A stretch of 31,435 nt of DNA from an uncultured Oscillospiraceae bacterium (GCA_910584395.1 CAJUAS010000022.1:1-31435), one strand, 5' to 3'; numbered from the stretch's first letter, positions 1 through 7,728 are shown. The notes: generated from the sequence alone by a model not told the origin. Numbers and translations: made by a program.

Positions 1-1
1 G

Positions 2-157
2 TCAAAGATAATTCCAAAGGCAGCAGGCTCAGGAGCTTTCCGTGAAGCAAGGATACCAGGAGATACCTTTGGATTCCTTATGGGCGGAGAGATCACTGGT
101 ACAGGCGGGCATCAGGTAACTGTCAATAGCTATTCACCTATCGCCGATACATGGTAG
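2..157 (+). CDS. 3' end of an unrecognised gene (partial)
   Basis: An open frame enters from the left edge and ends at a TAG at 155-157, giving the last 51 residues of a protein. The segment is rich in Gly and Ile, with a stretch reading GDTFGFLMGGEITG, and ends SPIADTW. It has no predicted membrane segment and I do not recognise the family. It lies in the putative integrated element, 204 bases before the HEPN gene, so it may be an element gene. It could also be a chance open frame, because only a short piece is visible. Confidence 0.4.
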   Translation, partial: SKIIPKAAGSGAFREARIPGDTFGFLMGGEITGTGGHQVTVNSYSPIADTW

Positions 158-297
158 CAGACCGCTTCGGGGAATTTCTACCCCCTTTTGAAAATGTGAC
201 GAGTCTGTGACTTTTCTCCCGGCGGCGCCAAGGCCGATTGCAGTCAAGGATATCTTTTCATTGATTAGCGTATCAGTTTTTGACCTCGCCCTGGCCC

Positions 298-326
298 TTG
301 TTTTTTTCCACGTTGTGTGGTAAACT
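298..326 (+). promoter_or_regulatory. Sigma-A-like promoter for the HEPN/MNT pair
   Basis: A -35 like box TTGTTT (298-303) and a -10 like box TAAACT (321-326) are separated by exactly 17 bases. A TG dinucleotide one base before the -10 gives an extended -10. It sits about 30 bases upstream of the HEPN start codon. The rest of 158-361 shows nothing else I can support. Confidence 0.45.
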
Positions 327-361
327 GACCATAGACGTGAGCGGAAAGCGAGGCGAGGCTG

Positions 362-757
362 ATGTCGGACTTTGATAAAGTGACATACTGGCTGGATGGG
401 GCGGACTACGACCTTCAGACCGCCTGCGCCATGTTGCAAACAAAACGGTATCTCTATGTGGGGTTTATGTGCCACCAAGCCGTGGAGAAGGCCTTGAAGG
501 GGGTTCTTGTCGCTCGCAAGCCGCAGGAGGAGCTGCCCTACATCCACAAGCTGGCCCGTCTGGCCAACCTCTCTGGTGTCAGCGAGGAGATGTCGGAGGA
601 GCAGCTTTCTCTGCTGGATCTGCTTAGCCCTATGAATATTGAGGCGCGGTATCCCATGTACAAGGAACGGCTGCTGGGCAGCCTGACGGAAGAGAAATGC
701 GGCGCGATGATCCAGGAAACGGAGGCGATGCTTGTATGGTTAAAGAGCAAGTGCTGA
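362..757 (+). CDS. HEPN domain protein
   Basis: This 131-residue all-helical protein fits the HEPN family (PF05168 type). It has the N-terminal ADYDLQTA helix, the core FMCHQAVEKALKG (about 35-47), a following His62 and a late ARYP motif (95-98). HEPN proteins are commonly paired with minimal nucleotidyltransferases in toxin-antitoxin or defence modules, and many are RNases using an R-x4-6-H motif. I see no such motif here, so RNase activity is doubtful and a substrate-binding or regulatory role is possible. The start is the ATG at 362, preceded by GAGG-type sequence. The MNT gene overlaps its end by 22 bases, so the two are translationally coupled. Confidence 0.8.
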   Translation: MSDFDKVTYWLDGADYDLQTACAMLQTKRYLYVGFMCHQAVEKALKGVLVARKPQEELPYIHKLARLANLSGVSEEMSEEQLSLLDLLSPMNIEARYPMYKERLLGSLTEEKCGAMIQETEAMLVWLKSKC

Positions 758-1035
758 ATTCGGCCAGAGAGTATGCCGCCGCCGTGCGGAAAGTCATGGC
801 GCCCAGCCAGGTGATCCTGTACGGTTCCCAGGCTAAAGGGACGGCTACCCCGGACAGCGATATCGACATCGCCGTGGTAGTCCCGGAGTTGCCGGAGGAT
901 TATCTTTCTGTGGTGACCGAGCTGTGGAGATTGACTCGTGGGATCCACGACGCCATTGAGCCGGTGCTGCTGACGCCCGACGATGACAGGAGCGGCTTTT
1001 TGTCCACCGTCCAGCGCACAGGCGTGGCCGTCTGA
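736..1035 (+). CDS. Minimal nucleotidyltransferase (MNT) of a HEPN/MNT pair
   Basis: A 99-residue protein with the polymerase-beta-fold nucleotidyltransferase signature GS-x10-D-x-D: Gly30-Ser31, then Asp42 and Asp44 in SDIDIAVV. Glu75 may supply the third acidic residue. MNT proteins of this size transfer nucleotides, and in HepT/MntA systems the MNT AMPylates and silences its HEPN partner. I chose the ATG at 736 because GGAGG lies at 721-725, ten bases upstream. An earlier in-frame start at 697 would have no such site and would overlap the HEPN gene more. Position and overlap make it the partner of the HEPN gene. Whether this pair acts as toxin and antitoxin is not shown by the sequence. 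Confidence 0.82.
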   Translation: MVKEQVLNSAREYAAAVRKVMAPSQVILYGSQAKGTATPDSDIDIAVVVPELPEDYLSVVTELWRLTRGIHDAIEPVLLTPDDDRSGFLSTVQRTGVAV

Positions 1036-1166
1036 CCCATATCTTGACCCAGAATAGGAAACGAGCGGGTGGAGACAGTGGAGCAAAGAGGGCCGGAGAG
1101 TATATCTACCTGGGCGGAATAGTGCCGAAAAGGACGCGAAAGCACCACCCACCACCCCTGACCGCA

Positions 1167-1212
1167 GCTCATAACCCGGAGGCCGCAGGTTCAAGTCCTG
1201 CCCCCGCAACCA
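1167..1212 (+). tRNA. 3' part of initiator tRNA-fMet (CAT), likely att site
   Basis: The sequence from the anticodon loop onward matches a bacterial initiator tRNA. CTCATAA is at 1168-1174 and the CCC of the GGG/CCC anticodon stem follows. The T arm is GCAGG-TTCAAGT-CCTGC (1185-1201), the acceptor strand is CCCCGCA (1202-1208), and ACCA follows (1209-1212). The A before the discriminator is the A72 that leaves the C1-A72 mismatch unique to initiator tRNA. The bases before 1167 cannot pair as the 5' anticodon stem, and no D arm or 5' acceptor strand is present. It is therefore a fragment, not a working tRNA, best explained as the duplicated target of a tRNA-directed integration. Confidence 0.85.
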
Positions 1213-1213
1213 A

Positions 1214-1251
1214 AAACCGCTGGAATCAGATGATTCCAGCGGTTTCTTTTT
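1214..1251. terminator. Rho-independent terminator, usable from both sides
   Basis: A perfect 15-base inverted repeat (1214-1228 and 1231-1245) forms a long hairpin. It is followed on the plus strand by C then five T (1247-1251). On the minus strand it is followed by five T, the complement of 1212-1216. It would end the tRNA transcript on the plus strand and the histidine kinase operon on the minus strand. Confidence 0.9.
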
Positions 1252-1263
1252 GGGCTTTCCCGG

Positions 1264-3819
1264 TTACTTGGACAGGTGGCGTTTGAGGAGGAGAATGACC
1301 TCCCGCAGGTCGATGGGCTTGGCGATGTGGGCGTTCATGCCGGCATCCAGAGACTTTTTCACGTCCTCAGCGAAGGCGTCGGCGGTCATGGCGATGATGG
1401 GAAGGCCGGCGTCGGGCCGATCCAAGGCGCGGATGGCGCGGGTGGCTTCGTACCCGGTCATCACCGGCATACGGATGTCCATGAGGATGGCGTCATAATA
1501 GCCGGGGGCGGACTTTTGGAACATTTCTACGCATAGCTGGCCGTTTTCCGCCCAATCCAGCTCCAAACCGACGCTTTGGAGCAGCTCCCGGGCGATCTCC
1601 CAGTTCAATTCGTTGTCCTCGGCCAGCAGCACCCGACAGCCGGAAAGCTCGTCGGTCGGCTGGACAGGCTCGGCGGGGGCGGCGGTGTCCTGCCCGGCGT
1701 ATTCCCGCAGGCTGTGGTAAAGGGTGGATTTGAACAGCGGCTTGGAAATGAAGCCGTTGATCCCGGCGGCGCGGGCCTCCTCCTCGATCTCACTCCAATC
1801 GTAGGCGGAAATAAGAAGAATAGGCACTTCGCTTTTCAGAGTGTTGCGGATGCGGCGGGCGGTCTCAATGCCGTCGATGCCGGGGAGCTTCCAGTCCAAA
1901 AGAATAATATGATAGGGGTTGTGCTCCTCTCTGCGGCGGAGGATCTTTTGAATGGCGCTCTCCCCGTTCTGACACCAGTCGGCCTGAATGCCGATGGACT
2001 TCAGAGAGGCCACTGCGCTCTCGCAGAGGAGCTGGTCGTCATCCACCACCAGCATATTCCAGTCGGGAAGGATCATTTCCGGCTCGGCGGCCTCCGCCTT
2101 CTCCAGATCCAGCGTGACCCGGAACTGCGTGCCCTTGCCAAGCTCGCTGCCCACCTCGATGGTGCCCTCCATGGCGTCTACGATATACTTGGTAATGGTC
2201 ATGCCAAGGCCGGTGCCCTCGGTGCGGTGGACGCGGGCGTTGTCCTCCCGGGCAAAGGACTCAAAGATCTTGGCTTGGAATTCGGGGGTCATGCCAATCC
2301 CGTTGTCGGTCACCGAAAGATGGATGCGGACGTAATCCTCCCCCTTGGGAGAGGCGTCCTCATAGAGCGCCATGGTGATAGAGCCGCCGTCGGGGGTAAA
2401 CTTAATGGCGTTGGAGAGGAGGTTGAGGAGCACCTGATTGAGCCGGACGCTGTCACAGTAAACATTTTCGGTGGAAATGTCATGGATGGACACCTGAAAA
2501 TTCTGATTTTTGATGCGAACCTGAGGCTGCACGATGCTGACAATGCTCTCCATCACCTCCCGCAGGGAGATCTGATCCATGCTGAGGGTCATTTTGCCGC
2601 TTTCGATCTTGGACATATCCAGCACATCGTTAATCAGTCCCAGCAGGTGCTTGGAGGAGAGGGTGATCTTCTTGAGGCAGTTTTGCACCTGATCCTTGTC
2701 GTCAATGTTGGCGGTGGCAATGGCCGTCATACCGACAATGGCGTTCATGGGGGTGCGGATGTCGTGGGACATATTGGAGAGGAACTCGCTCTTGGCCTTG
2801 GTGGCGGCGTCGGCGTTCCGCCAAGCATGATCCAGCTCCTCCAACTGCCGGCGGGTGAGCTTAAAGTATTGGGAGAATACCAGCAGCAGGGCCGCCAGCA
2901 GCACCGCCCCGCCCAGCAGGGCGGAATAGCCCCACTGGCGGCTCAATCCGCTGACAATGGAGTTCATGGTGCTGTAAGGCATGGTGGTGAGAAGATACCA
3001 CTCGGAATAAGGCAGGGCGGTGAGGTAGATATGCCGCCGGTCCCCGTCAATAATACACTCGGAGGAGTAATCCTCCCTGGCGTCCATGGCCTGCTGCAGC
3101 TCTGTGAGATAGGTCTCGGGGTTCTTACCGCCTACATCGGAGTAGAGCATCCGCACCCGCTCAAAATAGCTGTTGCGGTAAGCGTTGGCGTTGCGAATAA
3201 TGAAGGAGCCGTCCCGGCGGATGATGAAGGAGTATACCTCATCATCGTTTTCCTCCAGAGAGAGGGTCTCGCTGATGTAAGAGACGGGGAGACCGGCCAC
3301 CAGAGCGGTGCAGGGAGTTCCGTCCGCCATGGGGTAGGTGGTGGAGACGCCCAGTAGGATGACCTTGTCCCCGGCGGAGTTGGTGCTGATGGCCACCTTC
3401 TTCTCCCCGTTGTTCAGGGATTCCAGAAAGGGGGGTGGGTCGGTGACGGTGAGCTGGTCGCCGTAGAGCATCTCTAAGTTGCCGTCGGGGGAGTAGAGGG
3501 CCAGATACTCAAAATTCCGGACGTGGGCTTGGTAGGATAGGGCCTGACACATTTCGTCGTAGCTCAGGACGCTGTCAGGGGGTGTGGTGGTCACCATGGC
3601 GCTGAGCTGATCCAGCCGCAGGGAAATGGTGGTGCTAAAGTGCATGGAGAGCTGCTGGCTCATGTTGGACATATAGAGCGTGCCCACCTGATTGATGGTC
3701 TGGGTGCTCACCTGCCCCATATGAAGGGCCAGAAAGGAAAAGACACAAATGCACAAAAGCACGACCAGAATGAGGCTTGTGGTGAGAAACCGTGTGATTT
3801 TGTTTTTATACACATTCAT
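1264..3819 (-). CDS. Membrane hybrid histidine kinase with two receiver domains
   Basis: An 851-residue sensor kinase. It has a transmembrane helix at about 11-33, an extracellular sensor region at about 35-290 that looks like a Cache domain, and a second transmembrane helix at about 298-317. The HisKA domain carries the phosphoacceptor His352 in SHDIRTPMNA. The ATPase domain has an N box near NQVLLNLLSN (461-470), DNGIGM (505-510) and GTGLGM (535-540). Receiver 1 has acidic residues 593-595, phospho-Asp642 and Lys693. Receiver 2 has Glu734/Asp735, phospho-Asp781 and Lys834. It is the last gene of the minus-strand operon, 26 bases after the HPt gene, so a His-Asp-His-Asp relay through that HPt is the natural reading. 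The signal sensed is unknown. The gene ends just before the bidirectional terminator at 1214-1251. Confidence 0.93.
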   Translation of the reverse strand: MNVYKNKITRFLTTSLILVVLLCICVFSFLALHMGQVSTQTINQVGTLYMSNMSQQLSMHFSTTISLRLDQLSAMVTTTPPDSVLSYDEMCQALSYQAHVRNFEYLALYSPDGNLEMLYGDQLTVTDPPPFLESLNNGEKKVAISTNSAGDKVILLGVSTTYPMADGTPCTALVAGLPVSYISETLSLEENDDEVYSFIIRRDGSFIIRNANAYRNSYFERVRMLYSDVGGKNPETYLTELQQAMDAREDYSSECIIDGDRRHIYLTALPYSEWYLLTTMPYSTMNSIVSGLSRQWGYSALLGGAVLLAALLLVFSQYFKLTRRQLEELDHAWRNADAATKAKSEFLSNMSHDIRTPMNAIVGMTAIATANIDDKDQVQNCLKKITLSSKHLLGLINDVLDMSKIESGKMTLSMDQISLREVMESIVSIVQPQVRIKNQNFQVSIHDISTENVYCDSVRLNQVLLNLLSNAIKFTPDGGSITMALYEDASPKGEDYVRIHLSVTDNGIGMTPEFQAKIFESFAREDNARVHRTEGTGLGMTITKYIVDAMEGTIEVGSELGKGTQFRVTLDLEKAEAAEPEMILPDWNMLVVDDDQLLCESAVASLKSIGIQADWCQNGESAIQKILRRREEHNPYHIILLDWKLPGIDGIETARRIRNTLKSEVPILLISAYDWSEIEEEARAAGINGFISKPLFKSTLYHSLREYAGQDTAAPAEPVQPTDELSGCRVLLAEDNELNWEIARELLQSVGLELDWAENGQLCVEMFQKSAPGYYDAILMDIRMPVMTGYEATRAIRALDRPDAGLPIIAMTADAFAEDVKKSLDAGMNAHIAKPIDLREVILLLKRHLSK

Positions 3820-3845
3820 AAAAATCTAATTCCTCCGCGGTTGGA

Positions 3846-4205
3846 TTATTTGGGCAGTTGAGATCCATAGACGCCGATGGCGTCCGCAGTGCGCCGGTAG
3901 TCCGCCGCCACCTGAACGGCCAGCGCGGGATCGGGGGCTGCGCCGTCCCGCAGGGCTTCGCACAGGGCCGCGCTGGAGCGGTAGAGGGCGGTAAAGCTCA
4001 AATTCTGGCACACCCCCTTGAGGGTGTGCGCCCCGCGAAAGGCCTCCGGCCAGTTTTCCGCCGCCAGCGAGTCCTCCAAAAGCTGAAAGCTGGGGTCGGA
4101 GGGAAATTTCAGGACGAACTTCTGCACCAGACCTTCGCTTCGCAGCCGTCCCATCACGTCGTCATAGCTGCCGCCCAGCGCGTCATAACATTCCTTCAAA
4201 GTCAT
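3846..4205 (-). CDS. Stand-alone HPt (histidine phosphotransfer) protein
   Basis: A 119-residue helical protein with the HPt signature AHTLKGVCQNL, placing the phosphoacceptor at His60. HPt proteins carry phosphate between receiver domains. Its start codon overlaps the stop of the upstream REC/HD-GYP/GGDEF gene by four bases (ATGA), and the hybrid kinase follows 26 bases later. Kinase, HPt and receiver output are therefore likely made together. The likely path is kinase His, receiver Asp, this His60, then the receiver of the c-di-GMP enzyme. That order is inference from family knowledge. No alternative function is suggested by the sequence. Confidence 0.9.
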   Translation of the reverse strand: MTLKECYDALGGSYDDVMGRLRSEGLVQKFVLKFPSDPSFQLLEDSLAAENWPEAFRGAHTLKGVCQNLSFTALYRSSAALCEALRDGAAPDPALAVQVAADYRRTADAIGVYGSQLPK

Positions 4206-6310
4206 GTGGGCCTGTCCTCCTTGGTGGGTTCTTCTCCTTCCCCCTCCCGGACAATGGGGGAGATGTTGGAGAGGGTGTCGCGCATGGTCTCGTCGTAAAA
4301 CAGGTATTTGCCCCGGCCGCTGCGCTTGACGGCGTAGAGGGCGTTGTCGGCGGCGTGGAACAGCGTGTCATAGTCTGTGCCCACCCGGTCGGTGCAGGCC
4401 ACCCCCATGCTCAGGGAGATGGAGAAGTCCTCATACTGGCCGGTGAGGGCGGAGAAAATGCGCCCGATCGCCGCCTCCGGCACGGATTTATACTCCAGAA
4501 AAATGAGGAATTCATCCCCCCCTACCCGGGCCACGATGTCGCCGCCGCGGACGGTGCGGCGAAGGGTGCGGGCCAGATAGGCCAAGAGACGGTCGCCGAA
4601 CAAATGCCCCCGGCTGTCGTTGGCGGACTTGAAGAAGTCCAGATCGAAGATCGCCAAGGCAAAGTGGCCGTCCGGCCGCTCCTGAAGCCGCGTCTCAATG
4701 CGCTTGCGGGCGCTGGCGTGGTTGAAAAGGCCGGTGAGGGGATCGGTGGAGGCGATGCGGGTCAGGGTGTCCATCTGCAGCCGGGAATCGTGGATGTCCA
4801 CGGCCTTGCCGATGGCGCCCAGATAGCGGGGCGGCTCGTCCCCCGACCAAGTGGCACGGGCCAAAAGCCGGTGCCACCGCTTTTCCCCGCCGATGTTCAG
4901 CCGGCAGTCAAACTTCACCACCGGCTGGCCCGGAGAAGTCCCCCGCAGCAGATCGGAGAAATGGTAGAGCAGCGGCTTGTCCATCGCGGCCAGCAGCCGG
5001 GGGTCGTGGGCGGGGTCGGGGATCTCCTCGGGAAAGCCCAGCTTCTGGGCGCTGAAGGGGGTAAAGGTCACCACAGAGGGAGAGGAGGTGAACTCAAACT
5101 GGATCTCGTTGGACAGGGCGGCGAAAAAGTCGTGGCGTACCCGCTCGTGCTCCAAGAGCTGGAGAGTGCGCCGGGAGACGGGCAGGTCTTTGTTTTGGGA
5201 GAGAGCCTCCACCACGCTGTGGAGATTTTGCTGCCCGGTCTGGAAGGGGTCTTCCCGGCGGAGGGCGTCGTAGATGTCGCCGTCCAGCTCGGAAAGGCAT
5301 TTCAGAAGCAGGGGATCGAAGGCCCCGCACTCCCCCGCAAGGATCATGCGGATGCTCTCCTCGTGGGAAAGGGCGGCCTTGTAGACCCGCTGGCTGGTCA
5401 GGGCGTCGTACACGTCGGCCAGAGCCACCACCTGCGCGGAGATGGGGATCTCGCCGCCCTTGAGGCCGTCGGGATAGCCGCTGCCGTCGTAACGCTCGTG
5501 ATGCCAGCGGCAGATCTCGTAGGCGGCGCGGATCAGAGGATGCTCCTGATAGATGGGAAGCTCCGCCAGCATTTGCGCGCCAATGGTGGTGTGGGCCTTC
5601 ATCCGCTCAAATTCCTCCGGCGTCAGCTTGCCGGGCTTGTTGAGGATGCCCTCGGGGATGGAGATCTTCCCAATGTCGTGGAGGGCGGAGGCGGTGGAGA
5701 TGACGGAGATCTCGGAGGAGGTGAACCGCGGCCCGCCCTCCTTCTCGTTGAGACGGTTGAGGAGCAGGTCGGTAAAGGCGCGGACGTGGCGGATATGCAG
5801 GCCGCTTTCCCCGTTGCGGAACTCCACGATATGGCTGAGGATCTCGATCATCAGGCTGCTCTGCTGTTCCTTTTCATACATCTGCTGGGCCACCATGCCC
5901 ACAAGCTGCTTCTGCTTGGCGTAGAGGAGGATGGTGTTCACCACCCGCTTGTGGACGATCAGGGCGTCAAAGGGACGGCTGATAAAATCCGTCGCGCCGA
6001 GGGCGTAGGCCCGCTCGATCTGTTCTGCGCCCCGCTCGGCAGAGATCATAATGACGGGGATATCTTCGATCCAGCCCTCGCGGTTCATCTCGGTGAGGAC
6101 GCCGAAGCCGTCCAGCACCGGCATGACGATATCCAAAAGCACCAGAGACAGCTTCGGGCCGAGGATCTGGATCTGCTCCAGAGCCTCCTGCCCGTTTTCC
6201 GCCTCCACAATGGTATATTCGCCCCCCAGCATATCCGCCAAAATGGCGCGGTTCATCTCGGAGTCGTCGGCAATGAGGAGGGTGGAGGGCTGTTTTTGCA
6301 ATTGCTCCAT
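4202..6310 (-). CDS. Response regulator with REC, HD-GYP, PAS-like and GGDEF domains
   Basis: About 702 residues. Domains in order are a receiver (about 8-125, phospho-Asp60 in LLDIVMP), an HD-GYP phosphodiesterase (about 150-345), a PAS-like segment (about 385-510) and a GGDEF diguanylate cyclase (about 520-672). The HD-GYP part has HD at 211-212 and an intact HHERYDGSGYPDG stretch. The GGDEF motif is at 597-601, with an RGGD inhibitory I-site five residues before it. Both catalytic motifs look intact, so the protein may break down and make c-di-GMP under phosphorelay control. The minus-strand ATG at 6310 is preferred: an AAGG site sits about 12 bases upstream, while an earlier ATG at 6322 abuts that site directly. 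It lies between the BTAD regulator and the HPt gene. Confidence 0.93.
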   Translation of the reverse strand: MEQLQKQPSTLLIADDSEMNRAILADMLGGEYTIVEAENGQEALEQIQILGPKLSLVLLDIVMPVLDGFGVLTEMNREGWIEDIPVIMISAERGAEQIERAYALGATDFISRPFDALIVHKRVVNTILLYAKQKQLVGMVAQQMYEKEQQSSLMIEILSHIVEFRNGESGLHIRHVRAFTDLLLNRLNEKEGGPRFTSSEISVISTASALHDIGKISIPEGILNKPGKLTPEEFERMKAHTTIGAQMLAELPIYQEHPLIRAAYEICRWHHERYDGSGYPDGLKGGEIPISAQVVALADVYDALTSQRVYKAALSHEESIRMILAGECGAFDPLLLKCLSELDGDIYDALRREDPFQTGQQNLHSVVEALSQNKDLPVSRRTLQLLEHERVRHDFFAALSNEIQFEFTSSPSVVTFTPFSAQKLGFPEEIPDPAHDPRLLAAMDKPLLYHFSDLLRGTSPGQPVVKFDCRLNIGGEKRWHRLLARATWSGDEPPRYLGAIGKAVDIHDSRLQMDTLTRIASTDPLTGLFNHASARKRIETRLQERPDGHFALAIFDLDFFKSANDSRGHLFGDRLLAYLARTLRRTVRGGDIVARVGGDEFLIFLEYKSVPEAAIGRIFSALTGQYEDFSISLSMGVACTDRVGTDYDTLFHAADNALYAVKRSGRGKYLFYDETMRDTLSNISPIVREGEGEEPTKEDRPT

Positions 6311-6339
6311 ACGGGGGCACATCCTTTCAAGGGCGGAGG

Positions 6340-7542
6340 TCAGTTCGGCTCCAGCGGAAAAACAGCCGACCGGGGACAGGCGGGGGAGTGGGGATACTTG
6401 CGGGCAAAGGCCCGGAGAATACGGTCGCAGACCGTTTGACTGTTTTCAAAGCTGGCCTGAGGGAGGAGTAGGAGGAACTGGGACACGCTGCACCGGGTGG
6501 CGGCGTCTCCCCGGCGCAGGGAGCTGCGAATAACCTCCTGAAGGTTGTCCATGGCCCGATCCAGACTGCGCCGGGACAGGGCTTGGGCGCAGTCCTTGTG
6601 GTGGACGGAGAGGAGGGCAAGATGTACGCTGCCGCCGCTGCGGGCCAGAGAGCGGGCCACCAAGTGGTAGATGGAACGAAAGGTGTCATAGGGGCAAAAC
6701 AGCGCGCCCCCCGGGCCGTCCGGCTCACGAAGCTGCTCCAAAACGGCGTCCACCGGCAGGGCGCGGTCTTGCAGCTCGCTCAAGGCCCGGCGGTAGACTG
6801 TGCGGGTCTCCTCCCCGGGCATCGCGCCGAGGCGGGCCATGAAGAGCTTGGACAGCTCCTCATAGACTGCGGCGGCCTCCCGCTGCTTGCCCAGCCGGAT
6901 CAGGGCCTCCATGCGGCGGCGGTACAGCTCCTCCTCATAGGGCGCAAGGGCCAGCGCGGCGCGGCATACCTCCGCGGCCTCCTGATAGCGGTGGGTCTCC
7001 TCCAGCAGAGGGACGGTGCGGAGAACAAGGTCAAGGTACGAGCGGTGATAGCTCTCGGCGATGGGCTTGACCCAAGGGTGGGAGGACAGACGGGGGAGGA
7101 AATCTCCCCGGTAAAGCTCCAGCGCGGCCAGACAGGGCTTCAGCCGCTCCTCCGGGCCGCCCTCCCCGTCCCCCGCCCGGCCAAGGCGGTCAAATTCGTC
7201 CAGATCCAGCCACAGGGGGATCTCGGTGTTCCAGCGGTAGGCCGTGCCCTCCCGGAGGATCAGCTCCCGCCCGGCGTTGGGCCACAGCGGCTCTAAGGCG
7301 GCCCGGACGCGGTGGAGAATGGTCTTGAGGGCGTTGGCGGGGTTGGTGCTGCGGGCCTCCCCTGCCCAGAGCAGGTCGATGTACTCCCCCGCCTCTACCG
7401 CCTCTCCCCGGCGGGAGATCAGATAGGCCAGAAAGAGCCACACCTTTTTGGAGCGGTTGTCCCCGTCGCTCACCCGGGCGGAGGGGGTGCAGAGGGTAAA
7501 GTCCCCCAGCATCCGAACCTGAAGCGTGCGGTCATCCGCCAT
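6340..7542 (-). CDS. BTAD-domain (SARP-like) transcriptional regulator
   Basis: A 400-residue protein. The N-terminal winged-helix DNA-binding part (about 7-104) contains KKVWLFLAYLISRRGEAV and the NPANALKTILHRVRAALE helix. It is followed by a bacterial transcriptional activation (BTAD) helical-repeat region (about 110-260) with LELYRGDFLP and APYEEELYRRRMEALI. The C-terminal 140 residues are not recognised. Such regulators activate nearby operons, and many clostridial versions sit beside signalling proteins. The ATG at 7542 is chosen because a run of G lies about 7 bases upstream; a TTG at 7563 would add seven residues. It is the first gene of the minus-strand signalling operon, 29 bases before the c-di-GMP enzyme, so it may regulate that operon or the pilus genes. 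Confidence 0.85.
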   Translation of the reverse strand: MADDRTLQVRMLGDFTLCTPSARVSDGDNRSKKVWLFLAYLISRRGEAVEAGEYIDLLWAGEARSTNPANALKTILHRVRAALEPLWPNAGRELILREGTAYRWNTEIPLWLDLDEFDRLGRAGDGEGGPEERLKPCLAALELYRGDFLPRLSSHPWVKPIAESYHRSYLDLVLRTVPLLEETHRYQEAAEVCRAALALAPYEEELYRRRMEALIRLGKQREAAAVYEELSKLFMARLGAMPGEETRTVYRRALSELQDRALPVDAVLEQLREPDGPGGALFCPYDTFRSIYHLVARSLARSGGSVHLALLSVHHKDCAQALSRRSLDRAMDNLQEVIRSSLRRGDAATRCSVSQFLLLLPQASFENSQTVCDRILRAFARKYPHSPACPRSAVFPLEPN

Positions 7543-7584
7543 GGGAACACCCCCCCCGTTCAAAATAAGGCAGATATCCTATAT

Positions 7585-7613
7585 AAAATATCACACTCGC
7601 CCTCTTTTTGCAA
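7585..7613 (-). promoter_or_regulatory. Promoter for the minus-strand signalling operon
   Basis: Reading the minus strand, TTGCAA (plus 7608-7613) and TATTTT (plus 7585-7590) are spaced by exactly 17 bases. They lie about 45 bases upstream of the BTAD gene start, in an AT-rich intergenic stretch unlike the GC-rich genes around it. Confidence 0.5.
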
Positions 7614-7699
7614 GGGCGACACGCAAAAGGGGCGGTTACAGAAAATCTAAGTTTTTGAAAAATATTTTTGAAAAAGTACTTCCCTTTTGGAAAGACATC

Positions 7700-7708
7700 T
7701 GCTATACT
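7700..7708 (+). promoter_or_regulatory. Extended -10 promoter for the transglutaminase-like gene
   Basis: TGC followed by TATACT (7703-7708) forms an extended -10 element. The -35 region upstream is weak, which extended -10 promoters tolerate. The A/T-rich run at 7645-7675 could act as an UP element. The start codon follows at 7765. Confidence 0.5.
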
Positions 7709-7728
7709 ATGGGTACAAAGGGAACTTG

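Larger units (their letters stand above)
1..1166. mobile_element. Probable right end of an element integrated in tRNA-fMet
   Basis: Seen: this stretch stops exactly where a partial initiator tRNA gene begins at 1167, and it carries the tail of an unknown gene plus a HEPN/nucleotidyltransferase pair, which is typical accessory cargo. Known: many integrative elements and prophages insert in the 3' half of a tRNA gene. They leave the intact tRNA at one end and a duplicate 3' fragment at the other. Inferred: the rest of the element, including any integrase, would lie upstream of the window. No integrase, transposase or inverted repeat is visible here, so a simple deletion through a tRNA gene is the alternative. 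Confidence 0.45.

Noticed and set aside
538..1286. Open frames across the tRNA fragment on both strands (for example one starting MRGQDLNLRPPGYEL on the minus strand)
   Set aside because: The DLNLRPPGYE-type peptide is a well-known artefact of translating the end of a tRNA gene. The frames also overlap the HEPN/MNT genes and have no ribosome-binding sites.
4355..6439. Long plus-strand open frame of 694 codons opposite the REC/HD-GYP/GGDEF gene
   Set aside because: It is an antisense shadow caused by high GC. The minus-strand product has complete catalytic motifs, while this one has none and is His/Gly/Val-rich.
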